DNA of 64,000 nucleotides, taken from the NCBI RefSeq assembly GCF_052119585.1, contig NZ_JBGQOJ010000001.1, positions 558,001 through 622,000 on the forward strand, written 5' to 3'. Positions 33,338 through 40,713 of the stretch are shown one piece after another; position 1 is the stretch's first letter, and every line of letters starts with the position of its first letter. The notes under the pieces were generated by a model that saw only the letters and a program-made list of their open reading frames with translations, had not been told where the DNA came from and did no database searches. The translations under genes were made by a program, and so were the position numbers. Origin of the DNA: JBGQOJ01 sp052119585 (GTDB lineage Bacteria > Pseudomonadota > Alphaproteobacteria > Rhodobacterales > Rhodobacteraceae).

Positions 33338-33787
33338 TCAGGCGAACACGGTTTTCAGAATTCCGGTCAACGCATCCGCGTCGGTCCGGTCAAAGGCATC
33401 CGGTTGATTGCTGTCGATGTCAAAGACGCCCAGCAACTGCCCCGCGCCATTCCAGACCGGCAAAACCAGTTCCGACCGCGTGGAGGAGGCACAGGCGATA
33501 TGGCCCGGAAACGCGTCGACATCGGGCACCAACTGCACCTCTCCGGTCTTTGCCGCCGCCCCGCACACGCCGCGCGAAAACGGAATCACAAGGCAGCCGT
33601 GGCCACCCTGATACGGCCCGATCTTCAACGTCTCGTTGCCGACATGACGGTAGAACCCGGTCCAGTCGAACCGATCATCCGCATGGTGCACCTCGCAGGC
33701 GACTGTCGCCATCAACGACACGACATCCGTCTCGCCCTCTGTCAAGGACGCAACAGTTGCAGCCAGTTCCCTGTAATCGACGCGCAT
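33338..33787 (-). CDS. Free methionine-(R)-sulfoxide reductase (GAF domain, fRMsr)
   Basis: A 149-residue single GAF domain. RFDWTGFYRH, GPYQGGHGCLVIPFSRGVCG and FPGHIACASSTRSELVLP match free methionine-R-sulfoxide reductase, including the three catalytic-loop cysteines. It reduces free L-methionine-(R)-S-oxide with thioredoxin. The ATG at 33787 overlaps the thiolase stop by one base (TGATG), so it is translated after the thiolase. The link between the two functions is not obvious. Confidence 0.9.
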   Translation of the reverse strand: MRVDYRELAATVASLTEGETDVVSLMATVACEVHHADDRFDWTGFYRHVGNETLKIGPYQGGHGCLVIPFSRGVCGAAAKTGEVQLVPDVDAFPGHIACASSTRSELVLPVWNGAGQLLGVFDIDSNQPDAFDRTDADALTGILKTVFA

Positions 33788-34965
33788 CAAACCCTCTCTA
33801 TCGCAATTGCCGTGCCTTCACCGCCACCGATACAGATTGCGGCAACGCCACGCTTTAACCCCCGCGCCTCCAGCGCGTGCAAAAGCGTCACGATAATCCG
33901 CGCGCCGGACGCCCCGATCGGGTGACCCAAGGCGCAGGCCCCACCGTTTACATTCACGATGTCGCGGCGTACACCCATCTCGTGCATGAACGCCATCGGA
34001 ACTACGGCAAAGGCTTCGTTCACCTCCCACAGGTCCACATCGCCAACGGTCCAGCCGATCCGCTCCAGCAGCTTTCGCGCGGCGGGCACGGGGGCCGTCG
34101 TGAACAAGGCCGGGGCCTGCGCATGGCTGGCATGCCCGACAATGCGCGCCCGCATGGGCAGCCCCAGCGCCTTTGCCCGATCCCCCGAGGCAATCACCAG
34201 CGCCGCAGCACCATCCGAAATCGAGGACGAATTCGCCGCCGTCACAGTGCCATCCTTGCGGAACGCTGGCTTCAAATGAGGAATCTTCTCGGGCATCGCC
34301 TTTGACGGCTGTTCGTCCATCCTGATCACAACATCCCCCTTGCGCGTCGTCAGGGTCACCGGCGCGATTTCGGCATCGAACCCGCCATTGGCCTGCGCTG
34401 CCAGCGCATTCTCAAGCGATTGCAACGCATAGGCATCCTGCGCCTCGCGGGTAAAGCCGAACGTTTCGGCACACTCTTCGGCAAAGGTTCCCATCAGGCG
34501 CCCCTTGTCATAGGCATCTTCCAGCCCGTCCAGGAACATGCTGTCAATCACCTGCGCATGGCCGATCCGTGCGCCCGCCCGCATTTTCGGCAAAAGATAG
34601 GGCGCGTTTGTCATGCTCTCCATCCCGCCGGCGACCATTAGGCCCGTATGCCCCAGCGCCACCTGATCATAGGCGGTCATCACGGCCTTCATGCCGGACC
34701 CACACATCTTGTTCAGCGTCGTCGCGGGAACGTCCTCGCCCAATCCGGCGGCAAATCCGGCCTGCCGCGCGGGGGCCTGCCCCAGTCCGGCGGGCAGGAC
34801 ACAGCCCATCAGCAGTTCCTCGACCGATGTTGCATCCGCCCCCGCATGGGCCAAAGCAGCGCGGATTGCGGTCCCCCCCAGAAGGGGCGATCCGGTTTCG
34901 GAAAATACCCCTTGAAAGCCCCCCATCGGGGTCCGCGCGGCACCGGCGATCACGACGTTTTCCAT
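33787..34965 (-). CDS. Acetyl-CoA acetyltransferase (thiolase)
   Basis: A 392-residue thiolase. The acyl-accepting Cys88 is in LNKMCGSGMKAV, the active-site His in GACALGHPIGASGARI, and the second Cys in AICIGGGEGTAI, where the family usually has GGGMG or GGGQG. It condenses or cleaves acetoacetyl-CoA or longer 3-ketoacyl-CoA. The ATG at 34965 follows AAGGAA. It is first of a two-gene unit with the methionine sulfoxide reductase and diverges from the STAS gene. Confidence 0.92.
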   Translation of the reverse strand: MENVVIAGAARTPMGGFQGVFSETGSPLLGGTAIRAALAHAGADATSVEELLMGCVLPAGLGQAPARQAGFAAGLGEDVPATTLNKMCGSGMKAVMTAYDQVALGHTGLMVAGGMESMTNAPYLLPKMRAGARIGHAQVIDSMFLDGLEDAYDKGRLMGTFAEECAETFGFTREAQDAYALQSLENALAAQANGGFDAEIAPVTLTTRKGDVVIRMDEQPSKAMPEKIPHLKPAFRKDGTVTAANSSSISDGAAALVIASGDRAKALGLPMRARIVGHASHAQAPALFTTAPVPAARKLLERIGWTVGDVDLWEVNEAFAVVPMAFMHEMGVRRDIVNVNGGACALGHPIGASGARIIVTLLHALEARGLKRGVAAICIGGGEGTAIAIERV

Positions 34966-35071
34966 CACGGGGTTCCTTTCAGGGGAATTCGGGGAAGCAC
35001 ACGAACAAACATACAGAATGGTAACCTTTGGCGTCTAGGCATGATCCCGTTGATGTGATCGGAGAAGGTAA

Positions 35072-35416
35072 ATGGATCTACAGACAGAGATTCGGGGTGA
35101 CGCCCTTTTTGTAACGGTAACCGAAAAACGGATTGATGCCGCCGTGGCGATCCAGTTCAAGGACAAAATGCGCGACGTTGCGGAAAACGGGCCCGTGCGG
35201 GTGGTGCTGGACCTTTGCAATGTGGATTTCATCGACAGCAGCGGATTGGGCGCAATTGTCGGCACGATGAAGCTGTTGGGCAAAGATCGCCGCTTTGAAC
35301 TTGCCGGTCTGACGCCCAACGTCGACAAGGTATTCCACCTGACGCGGATGGATACCGTCTTTACCATTCACAGGTCTCCGCAATCCGCCGTCGCAGAAAT
35401 TTCGAATGCCTCCTGA
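35072..35416 (+). CDS. STAS-domain anti-anti-sigma factor
   Basis: A 114-residue single STAS domain of the SpoIIAA/RsbV type. The phosphorylatable serine is Ser56 or Ser57 in DFIDSSGLGAIVG. GGAGAAGG precedes the start. It overlaps the downstream HATPase gene by 11 bp, the usual arrangement of a partner-switching pair in which the kinase phosphorylates and inactivates the STAS protein. No sigma factor or PP2C phosphatase gene is adjacent, so the output is unknown. Confidence 0.9.
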   Translation: MDLQTEIRGDALFVTVTEKRIDAAVAIQFKDKMRDVAENGPVRVVLDLCNVDFIDSSGLGAIVGTMKLLGKDRRFELAGLTPNVDKVFHLTRMDTVFTIHRSPQSAVAEISNAS

Positions 35417-35939
35417 TGCACTGCGCCGCACCCCATACCCTGCGGACCCGACAGACCGGCAACAGATGCGCCTTAGGTCTGTAAATCTGGTCCTTCTGGC
35501 CAATGCCACTGCGGTTCGCAACGCGCTGGTGACGGTTTTGTCCGGCTTACGTCATTCGATGTCCGGTTCCGGCATATCCGGCACGGTCGAACTTGTTCTG
35601 GCCGAGGTGATGAACAACATTGTCGAACACGCCTACGCAGGTCAGACCAACGGCATCATCCAGCTTTCCATACGCGAAGGGCGCATGTGTCTTTTCGTCG
35701 AGGTCAAGGACAGAGGTCTGCCCCTGCCGAACAATGCCCTGCCGACGCCCCGTTTGCCCGACTTGATTGGCAATCAGGCCTCTCTGCCAGAGGGTGGTTT
35801 CGGGTGGGCGCTGATCAACAGCATGACCGAAAACCTGTCTTATACGCGTCAGGACGGGCAAAACCTTCTGTCTTTCTCGATCCCGAGACACAGGCAGCAG
35901 ACCAAAGAAAACGCTTGCGCCTCAAAGATGCCCGATTAA
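35406..35939 (+). CDS. RsbW-like anti-sigma/serine kinase (HATPase)
   Basis: A 177-residue GHKL ATPase. The N-box is ELVLAEVMNNIVEHAYAG, and the G-box region is VEVKDRGLPLP and GGFGWALINSMTENLSY. The first about 20 residues may be dispensable; ATG at 35466 is an alternative start. It should bind and phosphorylate the STAS protein encoded just upstream. In alphaproteobacteria such pairs regulate sigma factors, diguanylate cyclases or other outputs. Confidence 0.88.
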   Translation: MPPDALRRTPYPADPTDRQQMRLRSVNLVLLANATAVRNALVTVLSGLRHSMSGSGISGTVELVLAEVMNNIVEHAYAGQTNGIIQLSIREGRMCLFVEVKDRGLPLPNNALPTPRLPDLIGNQASLPEGGFGWALINSMTENLSYTRQDGQNLLSFSIPRHRQQTKENACASKMPD

Positions 35940-36000
35940 GTCCGCACCGAAGACAGAATGCTCCGCGACAAAGATGATGTAGCTGCATATAGCTTCCCTT

Positions 36001-36039
36001 GGCGTCGCGTGTAACGGCCCCCACCCAGTGCGCGACGCC
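36001..36039. other. Long inverted repeat between the HATPase and gamma-glutamyltransferase genes
   Basis: GGCGTCGCG (36001-36009) and CGCGACGCC (36031-36039) are perfect 9-bp arms around a 21-nt C-rich loop, about 60 bp after the RsbW-like gene. A weak T-rich stretch follows (TTCAGTTCTTT), so it may be a terminator or leader structure. Confidence 0.45.
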
Positions 36040-36126
36040 GAGGTTCAGTTCTTTATGACGATTGCCGATTGGAAATCGCTGCGTAACGCCCTACGCTTTG
36101 GCAAAATCGTCAATGAAGAGGCACAT

Positions 36127-37704
36127 ATGCGCGATCTACAACTCCCCGGCCGCTCTCCTGTTTTTGCTACAAACGGAATGTGCGCAACGTCGCACCCTTT
36201 GGCCAGCAAGGTCGCCATTCAAATTCTGGAATCAGGCGGAAACGCCGTTGATGCCACCCTTGCCGCTGCGGTACTTTTGGGGATCTGTGAACCGCAAATG
36301 ACCGGAATTGGCGGCGACTGCTTTGTCCTTGTCAAACCGGCGGGCAGCGACGACATCGTTGCGCTAAACGGGTCCGGGCGTGCGCCTGTTGCCACCTCTG
36401 CCGCAGCGATGCGTGAAAGGGGATTGACCGGCATTCCGGTTCACGGGCCGGAAGCTGTGACAATTCCGGGGGCCGTTGATGCGTTTTGCCGACTGTCAGC
36501 CGATTGGGGCAAGATCGGAATGGCCGCAACGCTTGCGCCCGCGATCCATTATGCAGAGGCCGGCGTTCCTGTTGCGCCGCGCACCGCGTTTGACTGGGCC
36601 CTGTCAACCGGTTTCCTTCAGGGCAAGGCGCGCGATTACTATCTGATGGACGGCAAAGCGCCCGTCATCGGTCAGGTGTTCCGCGCACCGCAACAGGCAG
36701 AGGTCTTGCGCCAGATCGCATCCCAAGGCCGCGCCGGTTTCTACGAAGGCGAGGTTGCCGAAGATATGGTCGCCGCCCTGAATGCGGTCGGCGGGGCCCA
36801 CACGCTGGACGACTTTGCCATGACGGCCTGCGACTATACCACCCCCGTCAGCGGCACCTACAAAGAGATCGAGCTGGTCGAGCATCCGCCGAACGGACAG
36901 GGTGCCACCGCCATCCTGATGAACAACATCCTCTCTCACTTCGACATTGCAGCGATGGAACCTTTCGGGGCGCAGCGCGCGCATATCGAGGCCGAAACCG
37001 CAAAGCTCGCATATGACGCCCGCAACCGTTTTATCGCAGATGCAGACCACGTCACCCGGCTGGCGCATATGCTGGCACCCGAAACCGCAGCGAACCTGGC
37101 CGCGCTGATTGACCCGAAACATGCGATGGGCGACGGACACAAACTGTCGGAAACGGTTCACAAGGAAACCATCTATATCACCGTCGTTGACAAGGATCGC
37201 ATGGCGGTGTCGCTGATCTATTCGATTTTCAACAGCTTTGGTTCCGGCATTGCCTCTGACAAGTTCGGCGTTCTGTTCCAGAACCGTGGGGCGGGTTTCA
37301 ACCTGACCGAGGGCCACGCAAACGAGGCGGCGGGCGGCAAACGCCCGATGCACACCATCATTCCCGGTATTCTGAAAAAGGCGGACCGCGTGATTATGCC
37401 GTTCGGCGTCATGGGCGGGGCCTATCAGCCGAACGGCCATGCACGGTTCATTTCCAATATGGTCGATTTCGGGATGTCCCCGCAGTCTGCCGTGGACGGC
37501 CCGCGCAGCTTTTCTGACGCGGGCACGATGAAGGTAGAGCGCGGATATTCAGACGCCGTGCGCGCCGAACTGGCGGCGATGGGGCACAATGTGATCATTC
37601 CGGACGGCCCGATCGGCGGCGCACAGGCCATTCTTATCGACGACAGCGGCGTATTGCAGGGGGCGTCAGACCCCCGCAAAGACGGCTGCGCATTGGGGTA
37701 TTGA
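36127..37704 (+). CDS. Gamma-glutamyltransferase family N-terminal nucleophile hydrolase
   Basis: A 525-residue member of the gamma-glutamyltransferase family. The candidate nucleophile after self-cleavage is Thr348 in HKETIYITVVDKD; classical enzymes have TTHxSVVD, so the surrounding residues differ. GGNAVDATLAAAVLLGICEP, GIGGDCFVL and the C-terminal GVMGGAYQPNGH are conserved. No signal peptide is visible, so it probably acts in the cytoplasm, perhaps on gamma-glutamyl compounds or as an oxamate-hydrolase-like enzyme. The start at 36127 follows GAGG; a frame extension to 36028 lies mostly in the inverted-repeat region. Confidence 0.87.
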   Translation: MRDLQLPGRSPVFATNGMCATSHPLASKVAIQILESGGNAVDATLAAAVLLGICEPQMTGIGGDCFVLVKPAGSDDIVALNGSGRAPVATSAAAMRERGLTGIPVHGPEAVTIPGAVDAFCRLSADWGKIGMAATLAPAIHYAEAGVPVAPRTAFDWALSTGFLQGKARDYYLMDGKAPVIGQVFRAPQQAEVLRQIASQGRAGFYEGEVAEDMVAALNAVGGAHTLDDFAMTACDYTTPVSGTYKEIELVEHPPNGQGATAILMNNILSHFDIAAMEPFGAQRAHIEAETAKLAYDARNRFIADADHVTRLAHMLAPETAANLAALIDPKHAMGDGHKLSETVHKETIYITVVDKDRMAVSLIYSIFNSFGSGIASDKFGVLFQNRGAGFNLTEGHANEAAGGKRPMHTIIPGILKKADRVIMPFGVMGGAYQPNGHARFISNMVDFGMSPQSAVDGPRSFSDAGTMKVERGYSDAVRAELAAMGHNVIIPDGPIGGAQAILIDDSGVLQGASDPRKDGCALGY

Positions 37705-37707
37705 ACC

Positions 37708-38091
37708 ATGACCATCACACCCGTAAAGACGCTGGTCGCGCAGGCGAAAGGCCAGATCGAGACCCTGTCGTTCGAACAGGCGCTGGCTGCGGCCAAGGCC
37801 GGCGAAATCTTGCTGGTCGACATCCGTGATGTGCGCGAACTGGAACGCGAGGGGCGAATCCCCGGTGCATTTCACGCCCCACGCGGCATGCTGGAATTCT
37901 GGATAGATCCCGAAAGCCCCTACCATAAACCCAGCTTGGCGACCGACAAAAAGCTGGTGCTGTTTTGCGCCAGCGCATGGCGATCGGCGCTGTCGGTCAA
38001 GGGGCTTCAGGATGTCGGCATGACGAATATCGCCGAGCTTGACGGCGGCTTTTCGAACTGGAAGGCCAGCGGGGGACCGGTTGACCCCTAG
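37708..38091 (+). CDS. Rhodanese-domain protein
   Basis: A 127-residue single rhodanese domain with Cys87 in the active loop VLFCASAWRSAL (CxxxxR) and the typical LVDIRDVRELEREGRIPGA start. It should carry sulfur as a persulfide; the acceptor is unknown. It starts 4 bp after the gamma-glutamyltransferase-family gene, so they are cotranscribed. Its TAG stop shares CTAG with the convergent hspQ stop. Confidence 0.92.
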   Translation: MTITPVKTLVAQAKGQIETLSFEQALAAAKAGEILLVDIRDVRELEREGRIPGAFHAPRGMLEFWIDPESPYHKPSLATDKKLVLFCASAWRSALSVKGLQDVGMTNIAELDGGFSNWKASGGPVDP

Positions 38092-38414
38092 TTCATCTGA
38101 AAATGAAGCGGGTAGCGTCCGTCTTCAAAATCTCCGAATAAATCAGCAAGATCAGGGTGATCGACCGGCTCTCCGGTGTAATCCGGCAAAAGGTTTTGCT
38201 CTGACACATAGGCCACATAGTAGCTTTGCTCGTTCTCTGCCAACAGGTGGTAGAACGGCTGATCCTTTGCCGGGCGGCTTTCCTCTGGGATGGCATCATA
38301 CCAATCTTCGGTATTTGAGAACATCGCGTCCACGTCAAAAACAACCCCGCGAAAGGGGTGCTTTCGGTGGCGGACAACCTGTCCCAGATGGTATTTCGCA
38401 CGTGTCTTCAACAT
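38088..38414 (-). CDS. hspQ: Heat shock protein HspQ
   Basis: A 108-residue HspQ/YccV-type protein: KYHLGQVVRHRKHPFRGVVF, DQPFYHLLAENEQSYYVAYV and EPVDHPDL are family hallmarks. In E. coli it binds hemimethylated DNA and acts as a Lon specificity enhancer. It is a single gene diverging from an AEC transporter. Confidence 0.93.
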   Translation of the reverse strand: MLKTRAKYHLGQVVRHRKHPFRGVVFDVDAMFSNTEDWYDAIPEESRPAKDQPFYHLLAENEQSYYVAYVSEQNLLPDYTGEPVDHPDLADLFGDFEDGRYPLHFQMN

Positions 38415-38499
38415 TGTATCGAGGCCCCCAATGTGCCGTTAGTAAACGCTCCAAAAGGGCTTTGTCCATCAACCACTCCAAAATTGCAGGAAACAGTCT

Positions 38500-39387
38500 G
38501 TGAACCTTATACTGACAGTGCTTGAAATTGTTGCTCCTGTGTTCCTTTTGGCCGGTATCGGTTTCGGCTGGGTCAAGTTCGGGTTTGAATACCGTGTCCA
38601 GTTCGTGACCCAGATGGCGATGACCCTTTCGGTTCCCTGCCTGATCTTCACAGCACTGATGAAAACCAAGATCGACCCGCAATCGCTGAGCACCGTGATC
38701 ATCGCGACGGTCGCAGCCTATGCCATCGTCACCGCCGCCAGCCTGCTTGTCGTCAAAATGGGAAAGTTCGACTCTGGCACCTATCTTGCGCCGATCATTT
38801 TCGGCAACACCGGCAACCTTGGCCTGCCCTTGGCGTTGTTCGCCTTTGGCGATGTCGGGTTCGGCTATGCCGTGGTGATTTTCGCGGTCATGGCCATCTA
38901 TTCCTTCACAATCGGGATCTGGATGGTGTCGGGCGGCGGGTCGATGACAAAGGTTCTGAAAGAACCATTGGTGGCTGCGACTTTGCTGGGCGGCTTGTTC
39001 CTGTGGCAAGGCTGGCAGACGCCGCCCTTTCTGACCAACACGCTGGAACTTGTGGGGCAGATGGCCATTCCCCTGATGCTGATCACTCTTGGTGTCGCGG
39101 TGGCGCGCCTGAAACCGGGGCGCATCCTGCGGGCGGTCTGGTTGTCGTCCGCCAAGGTTGCGATCTGCGTTGCGGCCGCCTGGACCGTTGGCCGCTGGTT
39201 CGGCCTGCCCGACATCGCCTTCGCGGTTCTGGTGCTTCAGGTTTCGACACCGGTTGCGGTGACATCCTATCTGCTGGCGGAAAAATACGGCGCCGACGCG
39301 GATGCGGTCGCGGGTCTGGTGGTTGTGTCGACCCTGATGTCGGTTGTTGTCATACCGGTCATTCTTGCGTTTCTTGTGGTGTCATAA
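38500..39387 (+). CDS. AEC-family (auxin efflux carrier-like) transporter
   Basis: A 295-residue membrane protein with about ten hydrophobic helices in two repeats. Family features include MTLSVPCLIFTALMKT, the IIFGNTGNLGLPLALFAFGD segment and STPVAVTSYLLAEKYGADAD near the end. The start is a GTG at 38500. AEC proteins export organic acids or other anions, such as malonate and malate in characterised members. The substrate here is not deducible. Confidence 0.9.
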   Translation: MNLILTVLEIVAPVFLLAGIGFGWVKFGFEYRVQFVTQMAMTLSVPCLIFTALMKTKIDPQSLSTVIIATVAAYAIVTAASLLVVKMGKFDSGTYLAPIIFGNTGNLGLPLALFAFGDVGFGYAVVIFAVMAIYSFTIGIWMVSGGGSMTKVLKEPLVAATLLGGLFLWQGWQTPPFLTNTLELVGQMAIPLMLITLGVAVARLKPGRILRAVWLSSAKVAICVAAAWTVGRWFGLPDIAFAVLVLQVSTPVAVTSYLLAEKYGADADAVAGLVVVSTLMSVVVIPVILAFLVVS

Positions 39388-39453
39388 CCCATTTGTCATT
39401 TTACCCAATTCAATTTTCAGCTATGGTTGCCTCAATAAAAAAGCGAGGGGCAT

Positions 39454-40038
39454 ATGAGCAGACTTCTTCGCGCAACAGCTTTGATGGTTCTACTCGCCGG
39501 TTGCGGCGGGGGTGATTTTTCTGCGCCGCGTAATCTTGATAACGCATGCAGCATCGTAAGCCAGCGCCCGGCCTACCTAAGGGCCATGAAAAAGACCGAA
39601 CGCCGTTGGGGGGTGCCTGTGCACGTCCAGATGGCGACGATCTATCAGGAAAGCAAATTCATCGGAAACGCCCGAACCCCGCATCAATATGCGCTGGGGA
39701 TCATCCCGATGGGCCGTCAATCCTCCGCCTACGGATACGCGCAGGCGTTGGACGCGACATGGGATGAATATCGCCGTGAAACGGGGCGTCGTAGTGCCAA
39801 GCGCGACAAGATCGACGACGCCGCCGACTTTATGGGCTGGTATATGGACAAGACGGAAAAGCGGAACGGCATCTCAAAAACCGATGCGCGCAATCAGTAT
39901 CTGGCCTATCACGAAGGCCACACTGGGTTCGCGCGCGGATCATACAACGCCAAATCCTGGCTGTTGCGCGTCGCCAACCAAACCGGTGACCGCTCGTTCA
40001 TTTATGCCCAGCAGCTGCGAAGCTGCCGCAAGGCCTGA
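39454..40038 (+). CDS. Transglycosylase SLT-domain lipoprotein
   Basis: A 194-residue lipoprotein: lipobox LLAGC (ALMVLLAGCGGG), then a lysozyme-like domain with catalytic Glu in MATIYQESKFIG, and SAYGYAQALDATWDEYR, YMDKTEKRNGISKT and YHEGHTGF. It should cleave or bind peptidoglycan from the inner face of the outer membrane. GCGAGGGGC precedes the ATG. Its TGA abuts the TGA of convergent lolA in the palindrome TGATCA. Confidence 0.88.
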   Translation: MSRLLRATALMVLLAGCGGGDFSAPRNLDNACSIVSQRPAYLRAMKKTERRWGVPVHVQMATIYQESKFIGNARTPHQYALGIIPMGRQSSAYGYAQALDATWDEYRRETGRRSAKRDKIDDAADFMGWYMDKTEKRNGISKTDARNQYLAYHEGHTGFARGSYNAKSWLLRVANQTGDRSFIYAQQLRSCRKA

Positions 40039-40641
40039 TCACCGCATCCGCTTGTTGGTTTCGGCGGTAATACTGAACAGGGAGGCGCGCAGATCGCCGC
40101 CCTTTTTCAGGTCGCCCAGAATGACCGTGGTCTGAGAGCCGGAATCGTCGGTGATGACCCATTGGCGCAATTCAACCGGATTGCCCGTGAACACCATTTT
40201 GATCGTTCCGTATTCCGGATGCTCTGGGTCCTGCGCCGTCACGGCGGTTGTGGTGGCATCAGATGAATGCCCCACAACCATTTTCGCCCGCCCCAGATCC
40301 ACGTTGCGGGCAAGGATCAGGTTCAAAGGCGTCCGCGCCAGTGGATATTGTTCTGGCGGCGCATCGCTTTTGCTGTCGAAAATCGCAACCTGACCACCGC
40401 CGGCCATCACCAGATTCGCATCCGGTGGATTATATTCGAACCGGGCGCGGCCCGGACGCTTGATGTAGAACGTTCCGGTCGAAATCGACCCGTCCCCGTT
40501 GATCTGCGTGAATTCCGACTGTGCCGTCGTCAAACCGTTCAGATAGTTCGACAGCTGTGCCAGCGGAATTTTATCCGCCAAAGCCGGAAGCGAAAGGGCA
40601 GCCCAAAGAACGGGCACAAGGAGCATGCGCATATGTTTCAT
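40039..40641 (-). CDS. lolA: Outer-membrane lipoprotein carrier protein LolA
   Basis: A 200-residue periplasmic chaperone that carries lipoproteins from LolCDE to the outer membrane. Signal peptide MKHMRMLLVPVLWAALSLPALA; the mature part shows TAQSEFTQINGDGSISTGTFY, RPGRARFEYNPPD and LNLILA. The start at 40641 has a GGGGG site and gives a clean signal peptide. It follows ftsK by 72 bp, a common LolA context. Confidence 0.92.
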   Translation of the reverse strand: MKHMRMLLVPVLWAALSLPALADKIPLAQLSNYLNGLTTAQSEFTQINGDGSISTGTFYIKRPGRARFEYNPPDANLVMAGGGQVAIFDSKSDAPPEQYPLARTPLNLILARNVDLGRAKMVVGHSSDATTTAVTAQDPEHPEYGTIKMVFTGNPVELRQWVITDDSGSQTTVILGDLKKGGDLRASLFSITAETNKRMR

Positions 40642-40713
40642 ACCCCCTAGATAGTCAGAGACACCGCGCATTGCACCGCCCAAATTCTCACAAAGCAGAG
40701 AGTTGCCAGAGCG

